Both the position numbers and the translations under genes were made by a program. The notes beneath the pieces are model-generated. The model did no database searches. It had not been told where the DNA came from and worked only from the letters and a program-made list of their open reading frames with translations. From assembly GCA_947594835.1 (NCBI GenBank), contig CANQEH010000011.1, positions 1 through 64,000 on the forward strand: 64,000 nt of DNA. Direction: 5' to 3'. Below, piece by piece: positions 25,358 to 36,511 of the stretch; position 1 is the first letter of the stretch, and the number at the start of each line of letters is the position of its first letter. The stretch is from an uncultured Acetatifactor sp. (GTDB lineage Bacteria; Bacillota; Clostridia; Lachnospirales; Lachnospiraceae).

Positions 25358-28012
25358 CTACTGGATCTGCCCTTCCAGCACCTTTTCTGCCTCCGCGATG
25401 GCAGCCGGAATGCCCGCGGGATTCTTGCCGCCCGCCTGTGCCATGTTGGGACGGCCGCCACCGCCGCCGCCTACAAGCGCTGCGATCCCTTTGACCAGAT
25501 TGCCGGCATGGGCGCCCTTTGCCATGGCGCCGTCGGTGGCCATGGCTACCAGATTCACTCTGCCGTCCTGCTCGGACAAAAGCACTACCACGCCTTCACC
25601 CAGCTTCCCCTTCAACTGATCCCCCAGGTCTCTTAAGGCGTTCATATCCACTCCCGGCACGCTGGCGGCCAAAAGCTTTACGCCCTTTACCTCTTTTTGA
25701 CTGTCCATGACGTCGCCCAAAGCCTCTTTCGCCGCCTTGGATTTTAAGGATTCCAGTTGTGCAGAGAGTTCCTTTGTCTCTGCCATCAGGTGGCTGCATT
25801 TTTCCACCAGCGTGGCGGGCGTTGCCTTTACCACTCTGGATGCCTCCTCTAAGATCCGCTCCTGCTCCCTGTAATAGGCAAACACGCCGTTTCCGGTCAG
25901 CGCCTCGATCCGGCGCACCCCGGCGGCCACGCCGTTTTCAGACAGGATTTTAAACGCGGTGATACTGCCCGTATTGGACACATGGGTGCCGCCGCAGAAC
26001 TCTCTCGAAAAATCCCCCATCTCCACGACACGCACATTTTCGCCGTATTTTTCCCCAAACAGCGCCATAGCGCCCGTCTTTTTTGCCTCTTCGACGGGCA
26101 TAACCCGGGTGATAACGGGCAGATTATCCGCAATCTTTTCGTTGACGATCTGTTCTACCCGGTTCAGCTCCTCCCTGGTCAGCGCCGCAAAGTGGCTGAA
26201 GTCAAACCGCAGCTTTTCCCCGTCTACATAGGAGCCTGCCTGCTCCACATGGGTGCCCAGCACCTCTCTTAAGGCCTTGTGCAGCAGATGGGTGGCGCTG
26301 TGGTTTTTGCAGGTATCGCTTCTCCTTTTTGCATCCACGGACAGCGTCACGCTGTCTCCCACTTTCAGCATACCGCTTGTCACCACGCCGATGTGGCCCA
26401 CCTTGCCGCCCATAAGCTTTACGGTATCTTTCACCTCAAAGCAGCCCCCCGGGGCAGAAATCGTCCCGATGTCAGCGTTCTGGCCGCCCATGGTGGCATA
26501 AAAAGGCGTCTCCTTTACAATGACCGTTCCCACCTGGCCGTCGGTGAGGGCCTGCACCAGAGCGTCTTCCGTCGTGAGCACCGTAATCTCAGACGAATGC
26601 TCCAGCCGGTCATACCCCACGAACTCAGTGGTGACGGCAGGGTCGATGGACTCGTACACAGTCACATCCGCCCCCATGTAGTTTGTGGTCTTGCGGGCCT
26701 TGCGGGCAGTCTCCTTCTGCTTCTGCATACACACCCCAAAGCCTGCTTCATCCAGGGTAAATCCTTTTTCCGCCAGAATCTCCTGGGTCAGATCCACGGG
26801 GAAGCCGTAAGTGTCATAGAGCTTAAACACGTTTTCCCCGGACAACTCCGCGACACCCTTCTGGCGCATCTCCTCTTCCATCTGGGCCAGGATGCTTAAG
26901 CCCTGGTCGATGGTCTTATCAAATTTTTCCTCCTCCTGGGTCAGCACATTCAGGATAAAGGCTTTCCTCTCCTCCAATTCCGGGTAGCCGTCCCGGCACT
27001 CGTCGATCACGGTCTCGCTCAGGCGGGCCATGAATTTCTCCTGAATCCCCAGAAGCCTCCCGTGCCGTGCCGCCCTGCGGATCAGCCGGCGCAGCACATA
27101 CCCTCTGCCCTCGTTGGAGGGCATGATGCCGTCGCTGATCATAAAGGTGGTGGAGCGGATGTGATCCGTGATCAGACGGATCGACACGTCCACCGCCTCC
27201 TCCTTTTGATAGGCCACGCCTGCAATCTCACAGATGCGGTTCCGGATGGCTTTCATGGTGTCGATATCAAACACGGAGTCCACATCCTGCACCACTACCG
27301 CCAGGCGCTCCAGCCCCATGCCCGTGTCGATGTTCTTCTGGGCCAGCTCCGTATAATGGCCCTGCCCGTCGTTGTCAAACTGGGTGAACACATTGTTCCA
27401 CACTTCCATGAACCGGTCGCAGTCGCAGCCCACCTTGCAGTCCGGCTTCCCGCAGCCGTACTTTAAGCCTCTGTCATAGTAAATCTCCGAACAGGGGCCA
27501 CAGGGGCCTGCGCCGTGCTCCCAGAAATTGTCGCATTTTCCGTTCTCATCCCGGTAAAAGCGGGTGATCTTCTCTGCGGGCACGCCGATCTCCTTCGTCC
27601 AGATGTCAAAGGCCTCGTCGTCCTCACAGTAGATGGAAGGATAGAGACGCTCCGGGTCCATACCCACCACCTTAGTCAGAAATTCCCAGCTCCAGGCAAT
27701 GGCCTCATGCTTAAAGTAATCCCCGAAAGAAAAATTGCCCAGCATCTCAAAAAAGGTGAGATGCCTCGCCGTCTTGCCTACATTTTCGATATCGCCGGTG
27801 CGGACGCACTTCTGGCAGGTGGTCACCCTGCGCCTGGGAGGGATCTCCTGCCCGGTAAAATAAGGCTTTAAGGGTGCCATGCCGGAATTGATGATCAGTA
27901 AGCTGTTGTCGTTATGGGGCACCAGCGAAAAGCTGTTCATCTTCAGATGCCCTTTCTGCTCAAAAAAATCCAGATACATTCTTCTCAGTTCATTTACGCC
28001 GTATGGCTTCAT
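25358..28012 (-). CDS. alaS: Alanyl-tRNA synthetase
   Basis: About 884 residues, normal length. Class II catalytic core from residue 1: NELRRMYLDFFEQKGH, then TFFEMLGNFSFGDYFK. The editing domain has HSATHLLHKAL and the paired FCGGTHVSNTGSI. The C-Ala domain ends with a glycine-rich VGGGGGGRPNMAQAGG. The ATG at 28012 has GGAGGAAAAAACC upstream. A full-consensus promoter precedes it. Confidence 0.98.
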   Translation of the reverse strand: MKPYGVNELRRMYLDFFEQKGHLKMNSFSLVPHNDNSLLIINSGMAPLKPYFTGQEIPPRRRVTTCQKCVRTGDIENVGKTARHLTFFEMLGNFSFGDYFKHEAIAWSWEFLTKVVGMDPERLYPSIYCEDDEAFDIWTKEIGVPAEKITRFYRDENGKCDNFWEHGAGPCGPCSEIYYDRGLKYGCGKPDCKVGCDCDRFMEVWNNVFTQFDNDGQGHYTELAQKNIDTGMGLERLAVVVQDVDSVFDIDTMKAIRNRICEIAGVAYQKEEAVDVSIRLITDHIRSTTFMISDGIMPSNEGRGYVLRRLIRRAARHGRLLGIQEKFMARLSETVIDECRDGYPELEERKAFILNVLTQEEEKFDKTIDQGLSILAQMEEEMRQKGVAELSGENVFKLYDTYGFPVDLTQEILAEKGFTLDEAGFGVCMQKQKETARKARKTTNYMGADVTVYESIDPAVTTEFVGYDRLEHSSEITVLTTEDALVQALTDGQVGTVIVKETPFYATMGGQNADIGTISAPGGCFEVKDTVKLMGGKVGHIGVVTSGMLKVGDSVTLSVDAKRRSDTCKNHSATHLLHKALREVLGTHVEQAGSYVDGEKLRFDFSHFAALTREELNRVEQIVNEKIADNLPVITRVMPVEEAKKTGAMALFGEKYGENVRVVEMGDFSREFCGGTHVSNTGSITAFKILSENGVAAGVRRIEALTGNGVFAYYREQERILEEASRVVKATPATLVEKCSHLMAETKELSAQLESLKSKAAKEALGDVMDSQKEVKGVKLLAASVPGVDMNALRDLGDQLKGKLGEGVVVLLSEQDGRVNLVAMATDGAMAKGAHAGNLVKGIAALVGGGGGGRPNMAQAGGKNPAGIPAAIAEAEKVLEGQIQ

Positions 28013-28042
28013 GGTTTTTTCCTCCAAAGTCAATCTATCCTG

Positions 28043-28082
28043 CCGGCAAGAGACGTCTTTCCTTCCCCGTCCGCCTTGCCGG
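28043..28082 (-). other. Leader hairpin of alaS
   Basis: CCGGCAAG and CTTGCCGG are perfect 8-bp arms around a 24-nt loop, between the promoter and the alaS start. No T-box (AGGGTGG-type) sequence and no U-run are present in the leader. Confidence 0.55.
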
Positions 28083-28111
28083 ACACCTTCTGATCCGGGT
28101 TATCCGCAAAT

Positions 28112-28140
28112 ATTATAAGAGGTCTTGGTAAGCTTGTCAA
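28112..28140 (-). promoter_or_regulatory. Consensus promoter of alaS
   Basis: On the minus strand TTGACA (28135-28140) and TATAAT (28112-28117) are both perfect, with a 17-bp spacer. The leader is about 95 nt. It starts only 6 nt before the stop of the upstream membrane-protein gene. Confidence 0.9.
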
Positions 28141-28145
28141 TTTTT

Positions 28146-29561
28146 TTACAGCACATACCCGATCTCTAAATACACTGGCACCGCCTTGAAGAATATCATC
28201 CGCAGCAAAAACAGGATCACCGCCCCGATGGCCGCATAGCAGGCCCCTGCGCCCAGCTTCTTTAAGACCGGCAGGGCGCCTGCAGCCCGGCCCTTTAACG
28301 GCAGCCATTCAAAGCCCGCCCATCGCTCCAGCCCCGCCGTCACATAATACATAAACGGGATCACCCCCGGCATCACATACCGGCCCTGATACTGGTAATC
28401 CATGGTATAGGCGTAATAGATGCACAGCACTACAGGCACAAGGATCCACAAAAGAAGGCTTGTATGGAGAACAAGCTTTTGTCCTAAACTTTTCTCCCCT
28501 GCTGTTCTTTTTCGCGGGAGCAGACCGCCCAGCAGCCCGAACACAAAGACGATCTTGTAAAAGAGATAAGTCCAGTACCCCGCGTAGATGGCCATAGAGC
28601 CGTAACTGGCGATAAAACTGTTGATCAGCCCTGAAAAATAAGGATTCTGAAACAGCATATCCTTTAGCGGGATCCCCAGCGCGGCGTGGGAACGGGAATA
28701 GGGCGGGTTCCCATACATCTCCCCGCATTTTTTCAAGGTCTCAAGCCCTAAAAAATCCCCCTCGTACAGCAGGGCGTTCCGGATAAAATACCACCCGATG
28801 CCAAGCAGAACCACCGCAGAGATGAGGCAGCCCTTCCGCAGCATCTCCCGGTAGTCATACCGCAGCTTTCCGCACTCCCTTCTGGCAAAAAAGACCAGAA
28901 AGAGAAGAATGCTGCTCAGGATACAGCCGTAGGCATTATAATAAGAAAGGGCGCAGACGACAATGCCAGCCGCAAGGAGCAGGCAGTTTCGATTGGTAAA
29001 CCCTTCCCGGCAGGCGCGCACCAGCGCATACGCGATGAGCGCCGTAGAAAACATGGACATGGAATCCGTGTTCACATAGGTGTGCAAAAACAGGCTCTGG
29101 GGCAGATACATGACCAGCACACAAAACAGCCAACGAAACCGGCTGTCCTGAAAAATACGCCGGCCGATGCCGTAGACGAGCGCCGCCATGGCAGTCCCGG
29201 TACACACGTTGACAAAGCGGGCCGTGTACAAAAGGATCAGCTCCGACGAGGTAAACAGATTCACAAACCGCATCACAAAGCCCTGCACGATGTAAGGGAG
29301 CATGGTGTAAAAGCCGTAGGAAATCCCATACCCCGGGATCCGGATCTCCTCGTCAAAGCCGTTGGGCAGACGTCCGTAGCGGCAGATATAGCGGCTCACC
29401 AGATAACGGCTGGGTTCGTCCGGCGGGTTGCCAAACCAGGGCGGCGTGTCCGTGTGGGGCTGGAGCAGCGCGATCACAGCGGCCAGACAAAAAAACACTG
29501 CCAGATAGCAGACAAAGAGAATCCGCTCTCTTGTAAGGGCTTTCTCTTCTCCAGATTTCAT
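28146..29561 (-). CDS. DUF2142/GT-C-like polytopic membrane protein
   Basis: 471 residues with about eleven membrane helices. The first extracytoplasmic loop has [19 protein letters not shown], with the D-E pair typical of GT-C glycosyltransferases and DUF2142 proteins. [19 protein letters not shown] and [18 protein letters not shown] are further family-like loops. The donor and acceptor are unknown. The start ATG overlaps the Hsp70 stop (ATGA), so it is translated with the chaperone genes. Confidence 0.65.
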   Translation of the reverse strand: MKSGEEKALTRERILFVCYLAVFFCLAAVIALLQPHTDTPPWFGNPPDEPSRYLVSRYICRYGRLPNGFDEEIRIPGYGISYGFYTMLPYIVQGFVMRFVNLFTSSELILLYTARFVNVCTGTAMAALVYGIGRRIFQDSRFRWLFCVLVMYLPQSLFLHTYVNTDSMSMFSTALIAYALVRACREGFTNRNCLLLAAGIVVCALSYYNAYGCILSSILLFLVFFARRECGKLRYDYREMLRKGCLISAVVLLGIGWYFIRNALLYEGDFLGLETLKKCGEMYGNPPYSRSHAALGIPLKDMLFQNPYFSGLINSFIASYGSMAIYAGYWTYLFYKIVFVFGLLGGLLPRKRTAGEKSLGQKLVLHTSLLLWILVPVVLCIYYAYTMDYQYQGRYVMPGVIPFMYYVTAGLERWAGFEWLPLKGRAAGALPVLKKLGAGACYAAIGAVILFLLRMIFFKAVPVYLEIGYVL

Positions 29562-31243
29562 TCGTCTTCTTCCTCCAAAATCTCATTCAATGTGTTGCGG
29601 GCATCTCGGATCTGGTCGTGATCGCCCTCCTTCAAAGCCGCCTCAAAGGCCGTGATGCAGCGATCCAGCCTTTTGCGCCTCTCTCCCAGCGACTCCTCAT
29701 ACATCCGCTCCGCCCGGAGGAGCACCAGCCGGTTCTCCTCCTGATCCCGGGGCTGTATTTTCAAATAGGTCAGCTCCTCCATCCGCTTTTTGACCTCCTC
29801 GTCCGTCAGCTGGTTGTCCTGGCCCTTGATGATCAGGTTCTGCTTCTGTCCCGTGGACACCACAGTGACCTCCACCTCTAACAGGGAATTGACGTCATAG
29901 GTGTAAGTCACATCCACGGCCTCCTGGCCCTTGTGCCCCTTTGGCACCTCGATCTCCAGTTCTCCCAGAAAGAGATTGTTTTTGGCAAAGCGGCTCTCCC
30001 CCTGCAGCACCCGCACCCGCATACGGGTCTGGTTGTCCCGCACCGTGTATAACCGCTCCGTGCGGCTGGCGGGGATCACGGTGTTGCGCTCAATGATGGG
30101 GCAGAATCTGCCGTCCTCAAACTTCCCCTCCTCATACTCCACCGCCACCTCAGTGCCCAGGGTAAAGGAGCAGACATCCGTCAGGATCACTTCCTTTACC
30201 TCCTCCTGCCGCTCCTTCATGGCCGCCTGCACCGCCGCGCCGAGGGCCACCGTCTCGTCCGGGTTCATCCGGGCATCCGGGAATTTGCGGAACAGCCTGA
30301 TCAGAAAATCCCGGACCACGGACAGCCTGGTGGCGCCGCCCACAAGCAGCACCTCGTCCACCTCGCTCAGCTTCAGCCCTGCATCCGCAAGACTCTTTTT
30401 CACCGGCTCCCGGATCTTCAGTAAAAGCTCTTCACAGGCCGTCTCGTATTCCTTGTAGGTGATCTCCTCCTGATACGTCTCCTCCCCGCACACAAGGCGC
30501 ATGGTCACCTGGCTGGCGTCGCTGATGGAAAGCTTTGCCTCCTCCGCCTGCCGGTAGAGCCGCACCTGTTCCTTCTCCGTCAGACCGGTCAGCTGCAGCC
30601 CCGCCTTTTGCAAAAAGAGCCTGGCCATCACCTCTGTGAAATCTTCTCCGCCCAGGTAGTTGTCCCCCGCCACAGCCCTGACCTCCAGAATATTGTGGTA
30701 CAGCTCCAGAACGGACACATCAAAGGTGCCTCCCCCCAGGTCGAACACCAGAAAGCGGGTGTCCCGGGTCTTATCGTACAGGCCGTAGGCCACCGCAGCC
30801 GCAGTGGGCTCGGAGATCATGCGCTCCACCTTAAGTCCTGCCAGCTCCCCCGCCCTTTTGGTCGCCTTCCTGCGCTTGTCGTCAAAGTATGCGGGGACGC
30901 TGATCACCGCCTCGGTCACTTCCTCCCCCAGAAAGGCCTCCGCGTCCTCCTTTAAGGCCCGCAGCACCATACTGGAGAGTTCTTCCGGCTTAAAGCGCCT
31001 GCCGCACAGCACATATTCCCGCTCCGTGCCCATGCTCCGCTTAAAGGTCTGGGCCACGGAATCCGGGTACAGGCTCATGCGCTCCTTCGCCGTCTCCCCT
31101 ACATACACATTCCCTTCCTCATCCACGCTGACCACAGAGGGCGTAAGCGGCTTCCCCAACCTGTTGGGAATGATCTTCGGCTTCCCCTCCGAGAAATAAG
31201 CCACAAGGCTGTTTGTGGTACCCAAATCAATTCCTACTATCAT
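29558..31243 (-). CDS. HscC-like Hsp70 chaperone
   Basis: About 561 residues. Hsp70 ATPase domain: [16 protein letters not shown] at the start, [34 protein letters not shown] and [14 protein letters not shown]. The substrate-binding part is short and the C-terminal lid diverged, which gives the length of HscC rather than DnaK (about 610-640). The ATG at 31243 follows AAGAGGAAGC and overlaps the upstream J-like gene by 17 nt. It probably works with that gene product. Confidence 0.88.
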   Translation of the reverse strand: MIVGIDLGTTNSLVAYFSEGKPKIIPNRLGKPLTPSVVSVDEEGNVYVGETAKERMSLYPDSVAQTFKRSMGTEREYVLCGRRFKPEELSSMVLRALKEDAEAFLGEEVTEAVISVPAYFDDKRRKATKRAGELAGLKVERMISEPTAAAVAYGLYDKTRDTRFLVFDLGGGTFDVSVLELYHNILEVRAVAGDNYLGGEDFTEVMARLFLQKAGLQLTGLTEKEQVRLYRQAEEAKLSISDASQVTMRLVCGEETYQEEITYKEYETACEELLLKIREPVKKSLADAGLKLSEVDEVLLVGGATRLSVVRDFLIRLFRKFPDARMNPDETVALGAAVQAAMKERQEEVKEVILTDVCSFTLGTEVAVEYEEGKFEDGRFCPIIERNTVIPASRTERLYTVRDNQTRMRVRVLQGESRFAKNNLFLGELEIEVPKGHKGQEAVDVTYTYDVNSLLEVEVTVVSTGQKQNLIIKGQDNQLTDEEVKKRMEELTYLKIQPRDQEENRLVLLRAERMYEESLGERRKRLDRCITAFEAALKEGDHDQIRDARNTLNEILEEEDE

Positions 31244-34200
31244 GCTTCCTCTTATTCTGCCGCAAAGGCGGCGTCTCAAAGGCCACCCGGCGGATGGCCT
31301 GCATATATTCTTCTCCCGGCTGAAGCTTCAGCGCCTGCATCAGGCGCTCCCGCGCTTCCTCCCTATGTCCCTCCCGCAGCAAAAGGAGGATCCGCACGCT
31401 TTCCAGTTCCCGGCACACAGGGCTGTCACAGTTTATGCAGCCGCTGCAGGACGACTCCCGCTCCAGCATTTTTTCAAGGCTGTCCACAGGTTCCAGGAAA
31501 AAGGCGCTGAGCAGTTCACAGGCCAACCTTTCCCTCTCCTTCCCGTAAAACCGTTCCGGCGCTTTCCCCTCCCGGGCAGTCTGGAGCCGCAGCAGCTTCG
31601 CCCAGCGGATCCCCAGCTTTTCTTCCGACAGCAGGATGGCGGCAAACACCGCGTCCCGCAGGATCCACAGGGGAAGATCGGCGTTTTTTAAGTCGGCCGC
31701 CAAAGACAGCGGCAGGGAGCGCCGAAACTCCTTTAACGCCTCCTGTCTGCTTCCCGTCAATAACTCCACCCACCCGGCCATATTGTGATAGGTGCAGTCG
31801 TCCATCCAGACAGCATTTACCCCCCCGGGACGAAGTCTGGAGACAAAACGGTTCCACTTTGATCCCCGGGCCGCCTCCATGGCTCTCCTCCACTCCTCCA
31901 GGGCGGCCTGCGCCTGCTCCCGGCAGCCGCATCTGAGAAAGGAAAAGGCCTTTTTCCGGCAGATTTCATAGCGGGGCAGCTTGTCGAAATGCCCGTAGAC
32001 CTGCCAGGCATCCTCCGGCTTCCCCAGGTTCACATAGCAGTCTGCCATCAGATCTGCCGCCAAAAGCCCGGGAGCCCCCTTTTTCGGCAGATTTTCACAC
32101 TCCCTTAAGACCAGGAGAGCTTTCTCATACTCCCCCAGCAGGCTGTAAAGCCGCGCCATGCCGACGGAAAAATAAGGCTTGGCCTCCCCGTCTGCATACA
32201 GAATGGCTTTCCGCAGGTTTACAAGAGCCTTTTCATAGTCCCCTGCAGCGCGGTACACCTGGCTCAATCCGTGGAACGCATAAGGATTGGCCGGGCTTAA
32301 GGCCAGCGCCTTTTCAAAATCCTCCCTGGCCTCCTGATAGCGATGGGCGGCCTTGTGGAACAGGCCCCGCTCCACCAGCAGGCAGCTGTCTGGAAAACGG
32401 TAAAAATATTCGTTGATCAGGGCAAGGCCCTTCTCGTAGAGGGAAAGCTGGCCCCGCTCCACCGGCTGTAAATACTCCTTTCGGAACTGTTTCAGTTTTA
32501 TGTCCAGATCCCCCACGTCCTCCTCCGGGAAATCCTTCACCATCTGATACCGGTATGCGTCCAGCAGCACGCTCTTTACCTGGTTTTTCTCAGCGTCCTG
32601 AAGCAGCTTTTCCAATTCCCCGGGCCGCTTCAGATCCAGATACACCTTGGCCAGGTACTCGTAGGCCTTCCCATAGCCCGGAAAATACTGGATGCATTTT
32701 AAGGCGTTTGTCACCACGCCGCCTGCCAGAAGCTGTCTGCGGCAGGCCTCCATGGAAACGGAATAAGCGGCGTACACCTGATAGCTGTTTACCAGCTGAT
32801 CCGTCACTTCCAGGCATTTCCCGTACTCCCCCATCTCCATATAGATCTGGGCCATCTGCAGCAGCACCCCCACGTCCTGGGGGGACTGTTCCAAAAGGCG
32901 CCCGCACTCTTTCAGCGCCGCTGCAAACTGCCCTCCGTCTTGAAATCCCAGAAAATAAAAGCTTTGCATCCGGATCAGGCCAGCCTGCCGCACCCGGTCT
33001 TTGTCCCTTTCCTCCTCCGCGCTGCCGCCTGACGCCAGCTTCTGCTCCAGCTGCCCCCGCCAGAGGCCCGCCATCTCCGCGGCCTCCTGATACTGGGCCG
33101 CCTCCAGATACAGTTTTGCCATCAGCCCGCTGTATTCTTCCTTTTTCCCCGGCGGAACCTGGTGTCTTAGACGCTCGGCAAGATCAATCCCTTTCGCCGT
33201 CCTCCCGTCCTGAAGATAACACCAGCACAGTTCCAGCGCCGCCCCGGGATCCCCCGTCTTTTCATACTGCGTCTGAAGCTCCTGCTCGATCTTTTCGTTT
33301 ACCCGCAGAAGAAGATCCATAAAGGAGGCGTCCCCTCCTACATAGAGAATCTGCTCCCCGCATTCCTTTGCCTGATGGATCTGCCCCTGGTCAAAGTACC
33401 ATTCCATCAACCGCAGATTGGCCATATAATGCGCGTCATTTTCCGCTTTCAGCTGCTCATAGAGCGCTGCCGCCCTGCGCCTGAAATTATGGCCTGCGCC
33501 CTCCGGCTGCTTCCAGAGATTCTCCGCCAGACTGTAACTGACCATGGCGTCCCCGGGATATTTTTCGTGAAGCCTCTCCAACAGCTGCAGCGCTTCCTCC
33601 GGCCTCTCCTGCCGCATCAACAGCTCTGCCCGGCAGAGTTCCATGACCGGGTGCCGGATGCCCAGCCCGTCGGCCAGACGGATGTTTTCGCCAGCCTTTT
33701 CCAGGTCATTTTCCTGGAAGGCCAGCAGGCATCGGTCGTAGTACTGCAAAAACAAGTCGTACGGCGCATCCCGCTCCCCTTCAAACTGGTCGAATCCCAC
33801 GTCCTCGCCCCGGCTGCACCTGTTTGTCAGAAAATGGATGAACTCCCCGGGAAAATGCTCTCTCAGGGACGCCGCATCCCTGGTGATCCCCAGGCGCTTG
33901 TCCAACAGCTTCCACACATCCGTGGGCAGCCTGAAATGATCCATGAGAAAAACAAGCAGCTTCCGGCGGCAGTTTTCTTCCTCCTCCAGAGACACGAAGC
34001 AGTCCTCCCGGAACAGGCTCTCCCAGCAGGCCACATCCCGCCTGGTCTCCAGATCCGCGTAAATCCCAGCCGCCTTCTGCACCCAGAGGCCGGAGGGCGT
34101 GGTGTCTTCCTCAGAGGGCTTCTCACACTGTTTTGCCAGTCTGCAGGCCTGCTCATAAGCGCCCCGCAGACGTTTGAAACCCTCCGGGTCGTCCTCGGGA

Positions 34201-34298
34201 TTTGCCCCCGCCAGCTTTTCCCGGTAGGCGTTTTTGATGGCTTTCTCGTCCTTTGTCTCCGGAATCCCCAATATCTGGAAAATTTCTATCTTATCCAT
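31227..34298 (-). CDS. Large TPR protein with an N-terminal degenerate J domain
   Basis: About 1,023 residues. Residues 1-55 read as a J-like domain, [24 protein letters not shown]..., but the HPD tripeptide is replaced by N-P-E in [13 protein letters not shown]. The rest is helical with many tetratricopeptide repeats; clear ones include [20 protein letters not shown] and [17 protein letters not shown]. The C terminus has [12 protein letters not shown], a possible metal site. I chose the ATG at 34298 (AAGGGACGG upstream). The J-type matches partners of HscC-class Hsp70s. Confidence 0.8.
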   Translation of the reverse strand: MDKIEIFQILGIPETKDEKAIKNAYREKLAGANPEDDPEGFKRLRGAYEQACRLAKQCEKPSEEDTTPSGLWVQKAAGIYADLETRRDVACWESLFREDCFVSLEEEENCRRKLLVFLMDHFRLPTDVWKLLDKRLGITRDAASLREHFPGEFIHFLTNRCSRGEDVGFDQFEGERDAPYDLFLQYYDRCLLAFQENDLEKAGENIRLADGLGIRHPVMELCRAELLMRQERPEEALQLLERLHEKYPGDAMVSYSLAENLWKQPEGAGHNFRRRAAALYEQLKAENDAHYMANLRLMEWYFDQGQIHQAKECGEQILYVGGDASFMDLLLRVNEKIEQELQTQYEKTGDPGAALELCWCYLQDGRTAKGIDLAERLRHQVPPGKKEEYSGLMAKLYLEAAQYQEAAEMAGLWRGQLEQKLASGGSAEEERDKDRVRQAGLIRMQSFYFLGFQDGGQFAAALKECGRLLEQSPQDVGVLLQMAQIYMEMGEYGKCLEVTDQLVNSYQVYAAYSVSMEACRRQLLAGGVVTNALKCIQYFPGYGKAYEYLAKVYLDLKRPGELEKLLQDAEKNQVKSVLLDAYRYQMVKDFPEEDVGDLDIKLKQFRKEYLQPVERGQLSLYEKGLALINEYFYRFPDSCLLVERGLFHKAAHRYQEAREDFEKALALSPANPYAFHGLSQVYRAAGDYEKALVNLRKAILYADGEAKPYFSVGMARLYSLLGEYEKALLVLRECENLPKKGAPGLLAADLMADCYVNLGKPEDAWQVYGHFDKLPRYEICRKKAFSFLRCGCREQAQAALEEWRRAMEAARGSKWNRFVSRLRPGGVNAVWMDDCTYHNMAGWVELLTGSRQEALKEFRRSLPLSLAADLKNADLPLWILRDAVFAAILLSEEKLGIRWAKLLRLQTAREGKAPERFYGKERERLACELLSAFFLEPVDSLEKMLERESSCSGCINCDSPVCRELESVRILLLLREGHREEARERLMQALKLQPGEEYMQAIRRVAFETPPLRQNKRKHDSRN

Positions 34299-34331
34299 CC
34301 GATCCGTCCCTTGACTGAAACAACACGCAAA

Positions 34332-34355
34332 GGAGCAGAATGTCACTTCTGCTCC
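34332..34355 (-). terminator. Hairpin behind glyS, possible weak terminator
   Basis: GGAGCAGAA and TTCTGCTCC are perfect 9-bp arms with a 6-nt loop. On the minus strand it is followed by TTTGCGTGTTG, which is a poor U-run. It may reduce rather than stop read-through from glyS into the TPR gene. Confidence 0.5.
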
Positions 34356-34390
34356 CAGGCTGTTTTTTCGTCCTTCTTCCGCAGACGCCG

Positions 34391-35779
34391 TCAGAAGGTA
34401 AATTTGTCTGCAAAATATGCTTCCAGCTGTGAGATAGCCACCCGCTCCTGCTCCATGGAATCCCGGAAACGGACCGTGACGCATCCGTCTGTCTCGGAGT
34501 CAAAATCATAGGTGACGCAGAAAGGCGTTCCGATCTCATCCTGACGGCGGTATCTCTTGCCGATGTTGCCCCTTTCGTCAAACTCGCAGTTATATTTTCT
34601 GGAAAGCTGGGTATAAACCGCCTCTGCCCCTTCCGCCAGCTTTTTGGAGAGCGGCAGCACGCCGATCTTCACCGGGGCCAGCGCCGGGTGGAAGTGCAGC
34701 ACGGTGCGCGTCTCCCCGCCTTCCAGTTCCTCCTCGTCGTAGGCTGCGCAGAGGAATGCCAGAACCACCCTGTCCGCGCCCAGAGAGGGCTCTATCACAT
34801 AGGGGATATACTTTTCTTTCTTTTCGTCGTCGAAATAGGTCAGATCTTCCCCCGAGGTCTGGGCGTGCTGGGTCAGGTCGTAGTCCGTCCTGTCCGCAAT
34901 CCCCCACAGTTCTCCCCAGCCGAAGGGGAACAAAAATTCAATGTCCGTGGTTCCCTTGCTGTAGAAGGAGAGCTCCTCCGGGCTGTGATCCCTCAGCCGC
35001 ATCTCCTCTTCCTTCATGCCAAGAGACAAAAGCCAGTCGCGGCAGAACCCCCGCCAATACTGAAACCAGTCCAGATCCGTGCCGGGCTCGCAGAAAAATT
35101 CCAGCTCCATCTGCTCAAATTCCCGGGTGCGGAAGGTAAAGTTCCCGGGAGTGATCTCATTCCGGAAGGATTTACCGATCTGCGCAATGCCGAAAGGGAT
35201 CTTTTTGCGGGAAGTCCTCAGCACGTTCTTGAAATTCACAAAAATGCCCTGGGCCGTCTCGGGCCGCAGATACACCGTGCTCTTGGCGTCCTCCGTCACT
35301 CCCTGGAAGGTCTTGAACATCAGGTTGAACTGGCGGATGTCCGTGAAATTATGCTTGCCGCAGTTGGGGCAGGGGATCCCCTTCTCCTCCACAAAGGCCT
35401 TCATCTGCTCCTGGCTCCAGCCGTCCACGCTGCCCTCCAGGGCCACCCCGTTTTCCGCGCAGTAGTCCTCGATCAGCTTGTCGGCCCGGAAGCGCTCGTG
35501 GCACTCCTTACAGTCCATCAGGGGATCGGAAAACCCGCCCAGATGCCCGCTGGCCACCCAGGTCTGGGGATTCATCAAAATGGCGCAGTCCACGCCCACG
35601 TTATAGGGATTCTCCTGTACGAATTTCTGCCACCAGGCCCGTTTCACATTGTTTTTCAGTTCTACGCCCAGATTGCCGTAATCCCAGGTGTTGGCAAGAC
35701 CTCCGTAAATTTCGGAGCCAGGGTAGATAAACCCCCTTGCCTTCGCCAGCGCCACGATCTTTTCCATCGTCTTTTCCAT
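34391..35779 (-). CDS. glyS: Glycyl-tRNA synthetase, single-chain class II type
   Basis: 462 residues, the alpha2 form used by many Gram-positives and eukaryotes, not the alpha/beta form. Features: [20 protein letters not shown] at the start, a zinc-type CKECHERF and CPNCGKHNF pair, [38 protein letters not shown] and the anticodon-binding domain from about residue 355. No T-box was seen upstream. It is 12 nt behind the lipoprotein gene, so the two are probably cotranscribed. Confidence 0.97.
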   Translation of the reverse strand: MEKTMEKIVALAKARGFIYPGSEIYGGLANTWDYGNLGVELKNNVKRAWWQKFVQENPYNVGVDCAILMNPQTWVASGHLGGFSDPLMDCKECHERFRADKLIEDYCAENGVALEGSVDGWSQEQMKAFVEEKGIPCPNCGKHNFTDIRQFNLMFKTFQGVTEDAKSTVYLRPETAQGIFVNFKNVLRTSRKKIPFGIAQIGKSFRNEITPGNFTFRTREFEQMELEFFCEPGTDLDWFQYWRGFCRDWLLSLGMKEEEMRLRDHSPEELSFYSKGTTDIEFLFPFGWGELWGIADRTDYDLTQHAQTSGEDLTYFDDEKKEKYIPYVIEPSLGADRVVLAFLCAAYDEEELEGGETRTVLHFHPALAPVKIGVLPLSKKLAEGAEAVYTQLSRKYNCEFDERGNIGKRYRRQDEIGTPFCVTYDFDSETDGCVTVRFRDSMEQERVAISQLEAYFADKFTF

Positions 35780-35791
35780 GAGAATTCCTCC

Positions 35792-36424
35792 CTATTTTTT
35801 CAATAAAATGTACACCGGCCCCTCCGCCTGGGAGGAATCTACGCTGCCGTCCTCCTTTAAGAGCGCTCCCGCGCTCATATGGGTCACCCGGCTGGGGCAG
35901 TAGACCACCGCCGCCCCCTCAAGGACGATCAGATGCCGCTTCTGCGCCGCATCCAGCGCTTCCGCCGAAAGCACGGAGCCGTCCGCCACGCTGTTTAAAG
36001 TCACATTGTCCAGATATCCTGCCTGTTTTGCCTCCGATACGGTGCCGAAAAAGAGTTTTTCCCCCAGAAGCCATTTCTCGCAAAAGGCTTCGTAGCTGTC
36101 CGTCCCGTCAAAGCCGTAGGTCACGATCACCCTTTCCGCACCGCCGTCCTGCACCGCCTCCACATTTTCTACTGTGACCGGCGGTTGTGAGCTATCCCCC
36201 GGCGTCCCAAAGGCCGCTGCCTCTTCCCGGGCCATGGTCTCCAGCTCCCCCAGATCGTAATAGGCCTTGTCAAAGGCCCCTACCTGATAGGCGGTAACGG
36301 CTCCATCTTCCGCAATGACCAGCGTGGTCTGCCGGGGCTGATCGGGCGGTTCCTGTCGGCCGCAGGCGGTACAGAGCCCTGCCGCTGCAAGAAAAGCCGC
36401 TGCAAGCCTTCCACACTTTTTCAT
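35792..36424 (-). CDS. Putative lipoprotein of unknown function
   Basis: 210 residues. The signal peptide ends LCTACG (lipidated Cys near 21). The mature part has a beta-rich look and one long charged helix around residues 55-70. I do not recognise the family. It lies between recO and glyS, with its own promoter. Confidence 0.7.
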   Translation of the reverse strand: MKKCGRLAAAFLAAAGLCTACGRQEPPDQPRQTTLVIAEDGAVTAYQVGAFDKAYYDLGELETMAREEAAAFGTPGDSSQPPVTVENVEAVQDGGAERVIVTYGFDGTDSYEAFCEKWLLGEKLFFGTVSEAKQAGYLDNVTLNSVADGSVLSAEALDAAQKRHLIVLEGAAVVYCPSRVTHMSAGALLKEDGSVDSSQAEGPVYILLKK

Positions 36425-36482
36425 CCGACGACTCCTTCATTGAAACGATTGCACAGATTGCTTCCTATGCCTATTCCCAGCT

Positions 36483-36511
36483 ATTGTATCAAAAACAATC
36501 CACTTTTTCAA
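36483..36511 (-). promoter_or_regulatory. Promoter of the lipoprotein-glyS unit
   Basis: On the minus strand TTGAAA (36506-36511) and TACAAT (36483-36488) with a 17-bp spacer. The -35 box overlaps the last codons of recO. Confidence 0.7.

Noticed and set aside
30608..30955. Plus-strand frames opposite the Hsp70 and alaS genes
   Set aside because: All are antisense shadows with low-complexity, Arg/Pro/His-rich translations typical of GC-rich genes read backwards.
34332..34355. T-box or anti-terminator for the TPR/Hsp70 unit
   Set aside because: Only a simple hairpin with a poor U-run is present; no alternative pairing was found.
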